Source: Kineococcus sp. NBC_00420
GTDB taxonomy: Bacteria > Actinomycetota > Actinomycetes > Actinomycetales > Kineococcaceae
Direction of reading: 5' to 3'
Assembly (NCBI RefSeq): GCF_036021035.1
Contig: NZ_CP107930.1
Span: 62,001 to 126,000, forward strand
DNA length: 64,000 nt
Part shown: positions 59,486-64,000 of the stretch, one piece after another
Layout of the letters: each line of letters begins with the position of its first letter
Position numbering within the stretch: position 1 is the stretch's first letter
Program-made: the position numbers and the translations under genes
Notes under the pieces: model-generated
What the model saw: only the letters and a program-made list of their open reading frames with translations
Databases searched by the model: none
What the model was told of the DNA's origin: nothing

Positions 59486-60601
59486 CTAGCTGTGGCCGGG
59501 AGACATCGTCGCAATGCCCTGATCGGGATCGTCAACCTCAGCTGAGCTGGACTGAGCTGGGCTGAAGTGGGCTGAGCTGGGGGTCAGCGTCACCTCCACC
59601 GGCGGGAGTCCGACGACGTCGTAGGTCGCGGAGGCGATACCGATACCGGCCTCGTCCAGAGCGCCGAGGACCTGACGGGTGATGGCGTCCTTGACCTCCC
59701 TGACCCCGCGGTGGTCGACCAGGAACCGCAGCGACAGTTCCAGCCAGTTGTCGGTGATGCGCCAGTACACCGCCGGCGCCAGAGCCGCGTCGGCCATGGC
59801 GTAGCGGGTGCGCATCCGCGCCAGGGACCGCTCGGCCTCGGGGTCATCGACGACAGCGTGGATGCGGGCGGCGTCCAGCAGGATGGCTTCGGCGCGGTGG
59901 CGGTCGGCGTCGTAGGAGACCGGCAGGACGATCTCCTCCCACAGGTAGGGAAAGTCGCGGGTGTAGTTGTAGACCGGCTCCTCGAAGATCACCGCGTTGG
60001 TGACGGTGACCACCCGCCCGGTGTACTGCCGCGAATGCACCCAGGTGGCCGGGTCGGCCCCGGCTACGGCGGGGGGCTGGCCCATCTCCATGATCGTGGT
60101 CTTGAGGAACCCCAGGCGCACGACGTCACCGCGCACCCCGCCGAGCACGATGCGGTCCCCGACCCCGAAGGTGTCCCCGCGCAGGATCACCGCGTAGGCA
60201 GCCAGGGAGAGGATCACCTGCTGCAGGGCGAAGGCCAGACCCGCGCTGATCAGGCCGACCCCGGTGGACACGTCGGTCTCGGGAGTGATCCAGATCGAGA
60301 CCACACCCAGGACCAGGACGACCGCGGTGATGACCTGCAGGCCCTGGCGGGCCCAGAAGCGGCGCGGGTCGGCGACCTGCCCCCCGAGCATGCGGCGCAG
60401 CACCGCTCGAGCCGCGGCCTGCAAGGCGACGACGACGATCAGCGCCAGGGTGAACAGCAGTTTCACCCCGGTGGTGGCACTGACCCCGACCAGCGTGACC
60501 CCCAGAATGCGTACCGCACCCGAGGGATCCACACCCGTCTCGGTCACGGTGCTCGCGATGCCCGAGGTGGTCGCGATGCTCAAGGTCAGCTCGGCGTTCA
60601 C
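59486..60601 (-). CDS. MscS-family mechanosensitive channel
   Basis: The GTG at 60599-60601 was chosen; the open frame beyond it is antisense or overlaps the neighbour. The 371-residue protein has two or three hydrophobic segments, then the pore-like stretch VGLISAGLAFALQQVILSLA and the beta domain FGVGDRIVLGGVRGDVVRLG, FLKTTIMEM, GRVVTVTNAVIFEEPVYNYT. This matches MscS. The last part (PPVEVTLTPSSAHFSPAQSS) is less conserved. Its start overlaps the stop of the DUF2254 gene (GTGA), so the two form an operon. Confidence 0.85.
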   Translation of the reverse strand: MNAELTLSIATTSGIASTVTETGVDPSGAVRILGVTLVGVSATTGVKLLFTLALIVVVALQAAARAVLRRMLGGQVADPRRFWARQGLQVITAVVLVLGVVSIWITPETDVSTGVGLISAGLAFALQQVILSLAAYAVILRGDTFGVGDRIVLGGVRGDVVRLGFLKTTIMEMGQPPAVAGADPATWVHSRQYTGRVVTVTNAVIFEEPVYNYTRDFPYLWEEIVLPVSYDADRHRAEAILLDAARIHAVVDDPEAERSLARMRTRYAMADAALAPAVYWRITDNWLELSLRFLVDHRGVREVKDAITRQVLGALDEAGIGIASATYDVVGLPPVEVTLTPSSAHFSPAQSSSAEVDDPDQGIATMSPGHS

Positions 60602-62127
60602 CGCGCTCGCCCGGTGCCGAACGGCGCGATGGGCCCGGTAGTGGTGGATCGCCACACCCCCTGCAGGGCCCGGCGCACTTGCTCGCCCTGGGCGTGCAGG
60701 GCAGCCGCTTCGCTCTCGTCGTGGTCCCCGTCCTGGGCCGCCGCGGCCGCGGTGGCGTCTAGACGGCTCAGCTGGTTCCCGATCGCGGTGACCGCCTCGC
60801 TCGCCTGGGGGGTGTCGGCTCGTGCGCACCAGGCCAACGCCCGCAACAACTCATACAGAGCGGCCAGAACACTGGGGTCGGCGGCTCCGTAGCGTCGGGG
60901 TTGGGCCACGGCCAGGTCGAGCAGGTCCGAGATCGAGGGCCGGGCCACCAGGACCCGCAGCCCCCGACGCTTCCCTTCGCAGCCGTCACCGCCGGCGTCG
61001 GCGACACTGTCGCCTTCGCCGTGCTTGCTGTCGTTCCCGTCGCTGTCCTCGCCGTCGTACAGGCCCTTCGGGCCCAGACGAAGGCCCACGAGTTCGCACA
61101 ACAGCGCCGAGGAATGCCCCAGCGCGTGCACCGCGGTCGTTGGGTCGTTGATCCCCGGCGACAGCGCCTTGGTCGCCACATCGGTCAACTGGCGCAGCCC
61201 GAAGGCGACGTCCTGAGCTTCGGTGCGCTCGGGTCCGATGACCACTGCATCGGCCATCGCCTCCTCCAGGTCGCTCAGCACTTCCTGCCCCACCACCGTG
61301 CCGCTACCGGCCGGCCACACCCAGGCGATGGGCGTCCCGGTCACCACCGAGGCTCCCGGGAGCGGCTCGAGGACCATGAGCACGTCCGCTCGCACCGCAG
61401 CAGCCAGCACCGCGTCCTCATCGACCCGGACCAAAAACCCCGAACGGCGGGCCAGCAGCGGCACCGCACTCCGCGGGGGGTGCAGGTCCGCGCTGGGGTC
61501 CCCGGTCAGGCCGGCTGCGACGGGACCGCGGGGGCGGGGGCCACCGAGCACCGCCTGGGCGGTGCCGCTGGCGTCCTCGTGCACGGTCCGCAGCATCGTC
61601 TCCACCCGGATCTCCCCCGCCAGGTGGGCCAAGAAGAGGATCAACGCGATGACACTGGCAATGGTGAGCACGAACGCCACCGTCACCGAGAACTGCGGCA
61701 CGAACGCGGTGCCCTCCTCATCAGCCGAGCGCACCGTCCGCTCCACCGTCAGGGCGTAGGTGAACGTCGCCAGGAAGATCCCCAGGGTGACGTGGACGAA
61801 GCGGTCACGGGTGAAGGTGCGCAGCAGCCGGGGGGAGAACTGGCTGCTGGCCAGCTGCAAGGTCACCACCGTGAGGGAGAACGTCAGCGAGGTGACGGTG
61901 ATGAGCGAGCTGCTGATGGCGTCCAGGATGGTGCGCGCAGCACCTGGGCCGCCGCTGAAGAGCAGGTCAGAGATCCAGGCGGGGACGTGGTCATCGGCGA
62001 GGCGGTCCAGGCGGGGCAGGAAGATCCCGGCCACCAGGCCGAGCACCACGCAGGCCACCGGCACTGGCCACAGCGAGGTCCTCGCAGCCGTCACTGCCGC
62101 CCGCACCCGCATCGCGCGGCCCTTCAC
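60598..62127 (-). CDS. DUF2254 family membrane protein
   Basis: A 509-residue protein. Four N-terminal hydrophobic segments with SSLITVTSLTFSLTVVTLQL, ASSQFSPRLLRTFTRDRFVH and VTLGIFLATFTYALTVERTV are the DUF2254 signature; the soluble C-terminal half has RQLTDVATKALSPGINDPTT and an Asp/Glu-rich linker. Function of DUF2254 is not known. It lies upstream of the MscS gene and is translated together with it. Confidence 0.85.
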   Translation of the reverse strand: MKGRAMRVRAAVTAARTSLWPVPVACVVLGLVAGIFLPRLDRLADDHVPAWISDLLFSGGPGAARTILDAISSSLITVTSLTFSLTVVTLQLASSQFSPRLLRTFTRDRFVHVTLGIFLATFTYALTVERTVRSADEEGTAFVPQFSVTVAFVLTIASVIALILFLAHLAGEIRVETMLRTVHEDASGTAQAVLGGPRPRGPVAAGLTGDPSADLHPPRSAVPLLARRSGFLVRVDEDAVLAAAVRADVLMVLEPLPGASVVTGTPIAWVWPAGSGTVVGQEVLSDLEEAMADAVVIGPERTEAQDVAFGLRQLTDVATKALSPGINDPTTAVHALGHSSALLCELVGLRLGPKGLYDGEDSDGNDSKHGEGDSVADAGGDGCEGKRRGLRVLVARPSISDLLDLAVAQPRRYGAADPSVLAALYELLRALAWCARADTPQASEAVTAIGNQLSRLDATAAAAAQDGDHDESEAAALHAQGEQVRRALQGVWRSTTTGPIAPFGTGRAR

Positions 62128-62319
62128 CCCCGCCCCCCGATGACGACCGAAGCTACCGAGACCACGGCAGCCCCAGGCCTGCCGGAAACCACCACACCAC
62201 CATCGACCAGCACAGATCCACCTTGTCCACTGCGAACCCCCCGGGGTGGGGACTCGGTGAACAGTGACACCGCACCACCGGCACCGCTCGATGACATCCG
62301 GATCAGGGCGCCGTCACGG

Positions 62320-62461
62320 CTTAGAGCGACCGGCAATAGGCGGAGGACGGCAGTGACGCTGGGGCGCTCCGTACGGCGAGGAGCCCACTGCGACAGCGTC
62401 GTCAAGTAGTCCATCGCAGTGCAGGCAGGCGGGCCCGCCGCCTACTGCCGGTCGCTTTAAG
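62320..62461 (+). repeat. Palindromic repeat B, left copy
   Basis: 142 bp whose ends pair: CTTAGAGCGACCGGCAATAG at the left, CTACTGCCGGTCGCTTTAAG at the right. It is the reverse complement of the copy at 62879-63021 (diverged mainly in the middle). The ORF at 62465 begins four bases after it. Confidence 0.9.
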
Positions 62462-62464
62462 CCG

Positions 62465-62878
62465 ATGGCCTCGATTGACCAAGACAGCGGTGTCGCCGAC
62501 CCTCTGCTTGAGCCATCCGGCGTGATCAGCGAGCGTCGACGCTGGCGGTGCCGGATAGTCCCCTCCATGTCCGCCCCAGCCCCTGAACGTGGATCCGCTG
62601 CCATCACCCCCGGTGCTGCCGCGGCACCGACCAACCTCGCCACGGCCGAGCAGGACTGGATGGCGCTACAGACCTGGTGGGCTGAACTGACCATGGGTCG
62701 CCGGCAGCAGCTGTTGACCTTGACCCCAGCCCAGCCCCTACCGCAGCCCGTCGTTGCTGACCTGGGCCGCCGGGGGATCCACTGCCCGCTAATCTTGGTC
62801 AGTGAAGGCACCCGCGTGGTCCGGCGGGCCGTGCCCTCCCCGGCACTGCTGGACTTCCTCGCCGCGCACGTTGGCTGA
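62465..62878 (+). CDS. Hypothetical protein between two palindromes
   Basis: A 137-residue ORF (internal ATG 62567 gives 103 residues and avoids a strange first part). The body has TAEQDWMALQTWWAELTMGR and RQQLLTLTPAQPLPQPVVAD, then GIHCPLILVSEGTRVVRRAV, ending LLDFLAAHVG. The stop lies next to the second palindrome. Family not recognised. The flanking inverted repeats suggest a mobile module. Confidence 0.55.
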   Translation: MASIDQDSGVADPLLEPSGVISERRRWRCRIVPSMSAPAPERGSAAITPGAAAAPTNLATAEQDWMALQTWWAELTMGRRQQLLTLTPAQPLPQPVVADLGRRGIHCPLILVSEGTRVVRRAVPSPALLDFLAAHVG

Positions 62879-63021
62879 CTTAGAGCGACCGGCAGTAGGT
62901 AGCGGGACCCACCTGCTTGTGCCCTGCGGTGACTACTCGACGGCGCTGCCCTAGTGGGCTCCTCGCCGTGCGGAGCGCCCCAGCGTCACCGCCGTTCTCC
63001 GCCTATTGCCGGTCGCTCTTA
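62879..63021 (-). repeat. Palindromic repeat B, right copy
   Basis: 143 bp, ends CTTAGAGCGACCGGCAGTAG and CTATTGCCGGTCGCTCTTAC. Bases 62879-62954 are identical (76/76) to the reverse complement of 27893-27968. Because of its long hairpin it could also act as a bidirectional terminator between convergent genes. Confidence 0.9.
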
Positions 63022-63056
63022 CTGCATCATCGAGGAACTGCGGTGCAGTCGGTTGG

Positions 63057-63482
63057 TCACTCGGTCGCGACGCCTACGCCCACGTCGATGGCGAAAAGGT
63101 TGTTAAGGCCGCTGACGTTGAGTAGGTAGGCAACCTGTGGGGCGGGGTTGAGGAGCCGCACCGGTTGGGGGGTGCTGCCGCGGATGAGCTGGGCGAGGAA
63201 GGCGAGACCGGTGGAGTCCATGAAGGAGACGGCGCTGATGTCGATGGTGACGTGGTGGCCGGCGGCTGTTGCCTCCTCCCGCAAGGTGTCCAGGCGCCCG
63301 CCGATGGCGGCGTCGACCTCTCCGTGCAGGGTGATGGTGGTCCGCTTTGCGGTGTGGTCGATGAGGATCTGACCACCGCCGACGGCGTCACCCCTGGCGT
63401 AGGTCTGGCTCGTCGCCTGCTCGGTGTCTAGGCCGGTGTCCGCGCTGGTGGTCGCTTCGAAGGCCGTGTCGGTCTCGTTCAT
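63057..63482 (-). CDS. STAS-domain anti-anti-sigma factor
   Basis: A 141-residue protein. A disordered acidic start of 35 residues is followed by a STAS domain: TTITLHGEVDAAIGGRLDTL, VTIDISAVSFMDSTGLAFLA with the phosphorylatable Ser in MDSTG, and QPVRLLNPAPQVAYLLNVSG. It should bind the anti-sigma kinase when dephosphorylated, and the GAF-SpoIIE protein at 37367 is a candidate phosphatase. It is next to the kinase gene upstream of it on the same strand. Confidence 0.85.
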   Translation of the reverse strand: MNETDTAFEATTSADTGLDTEQATSQTYARGDAVGGGQILIDHTAKRTTITLHGEVDAAIGGRLDTLREEATAAGHHVTIDISAVSFMDSTGLAFLAQLIRGSTPQPVRLLNPAPQVAYLLNVSGLNNLFAIDVGVGVATE

Positions 63483-63690
63483 ACCCCACCCCCTCTGCCT
63501 GTGTCCGCTATTCCCGAAGCTCCGTCAGCTCCGTCAGCTTCGTCTCGGCTTCTGTCCACGGGGTCGTGTCCAGGCCGGGGTCGAGCGTAGAACACGTGTA
63601 CGAGGAGGTGGATGGAAGGGAGTGTCGGGGGTCAGACGGCGGTATGGCGATGGCGGTACGGGGTGTAGGCGACGTAGGGGTGATGGGGCT

Positions 63691-64000
63691 CTAGGAGATC
63701 CCAGCCGGGACGAGGCGACACCACACGGTCTTGCCGGTACTGACGCCAGCGGATGCGTCGGTCGCGCCGTGCTGGTGGTGATGCTGGCCACCTGCCAGGT
63801 GGTGGGGGTGTTGGATTCCCCACTCGGCGCTGAGGTGGTCGATGAGGTGGATCCCGCGTCCTCCGAAGGCGTGGGGGTCAACTACTCGAGGGGCGGGAGG
63901 GTCTTCATCACTGCCGTCGCTAACAGAGAGGAGAACTCCTTCGGGGCCGATGCACTCGACTTCGACGGTGATGGGCGGCCCGCCGTAGCGGACGGCGTTG
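63691..64000 (-). CDS. HATPase_c anti-sigma kinase (RsbW-like), 5' partial
   Basis: The 3' part of a minus-strand gene whose start is beyond the window. The visible 102 residues begin with NAVRYGGPPITVEVEC (the N-box that binds ATP), continue with GVLLSVSDGSDEDP (G1 box type DxGxG variant, here DGSDED) and GGRGIHLIDHLSAEWG (G2 box), and end GKTVWCRLVPAGIS. This fits RsbW/SpoIIAB-like serine kinases that hold sigma factors or STAS proteins. Confidence 0.8.
   Translation of the reverse strand, partial: NAVRYGGPPITVEVECIGPEGVLLSVSDGSDEDPPAPRVVDPHAFGGRGIHLIDHLSAEWGIQHPHHLAGGQHHHQHGATDASAGVSTGKTVWCRLVPAGIS

Noticed and set aside
62124-62414. 96-codon minus-strand ORF before repeat B
   Set aside because: It runs through the palindromic repeat and has no recognisable domain or ribosome-binding site.

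Overview
The window is high-GC DNA with the codon bias of a high-GC actinobacterium. GlsB/AmaP/Asp23-type envelope-stress genes, PRC-barrel/DUF2382 proteins, GAF-SpoIIE regulators and GH15 trehalase-like enzymes together suggest a Kineosporiales relative such as Kineococcus. That assignment is an inference from gene content, not from a marker gene. No rRNA, tRNA or CRISPR array was recognised.

Left part (1-25 kb): an accessory region that reads as a long row of short, mostly single-gene units. A repeat whose core is GCGGGATGACCGTGANGTCG lies in nearly every gap between units. The core points the same way (+ strand) in every copy from 432 to about 24.5 kb, although the genes themselves point both ways about equally. 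Cargo is typical of cassette or defence-island DNA: lipoproteins, small membrane proteins, a TPR protein, two APH-type phosphotransferases, GNAT acetyltransferases, a glyoxalase/VOC protein, an ADP-ribosylation/crystallin J1-like protein, and orphan immunity-type proteins (two MafI-like, one Imm26-like). Two tyrosine-recombinase loci lie within it: a single gene at 3.1-4.0 kb and an overlapping pair at 15.7-18.1 kb. The two MafI units are homologous from core to core and not beyond, which is the best local evidence that the core is a recombination point. I treat this as a possible integron-like but non-IntI cassette system.

Middle (25-35.5 kb): an IS1380-family insertion, a frameshifted WapI-type immunity gene, a divergent pair of c-di-GMP genes (GAF-PAS-GAF-GGDEF and membrane GGDEF-EAL) and a decayed copy of the 3.1-kb recombinase. 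The core repeats here point the opposite way (- strand), and none is seen after about 33.5 kb.

Right part (35.5-64 kb): a stress and regulation region without core repeats. It holds a PAS protein, a stand-alone LuxR-type HTH, a GAF-SpoIIE phosphatase, an ECF sigma factor with an Asp23-like partner, and a co-directional Asp23/Gls24-AmaP-GlsB cluster. PRC-barrel/DUF2382 proteins, aquaporin and Abi remnants, a ROK kinase, a frameshifted nhaA, a YetF-like protein, an AI-2E family transporter, an ArsP-type permease, a CPA1 antiporter, a GH15 hydrolase, an MscS channel and a DUF2254 protein follow. The window ends with a small ORF between two 143-bp palindromic inverted repeats, a STAS anti-anti-sigma factor and the end of an HATPase anti-sigma kinase. 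The SpoIIE, STAS and HATPase proteins are the three component types of a partner-switching stress system.
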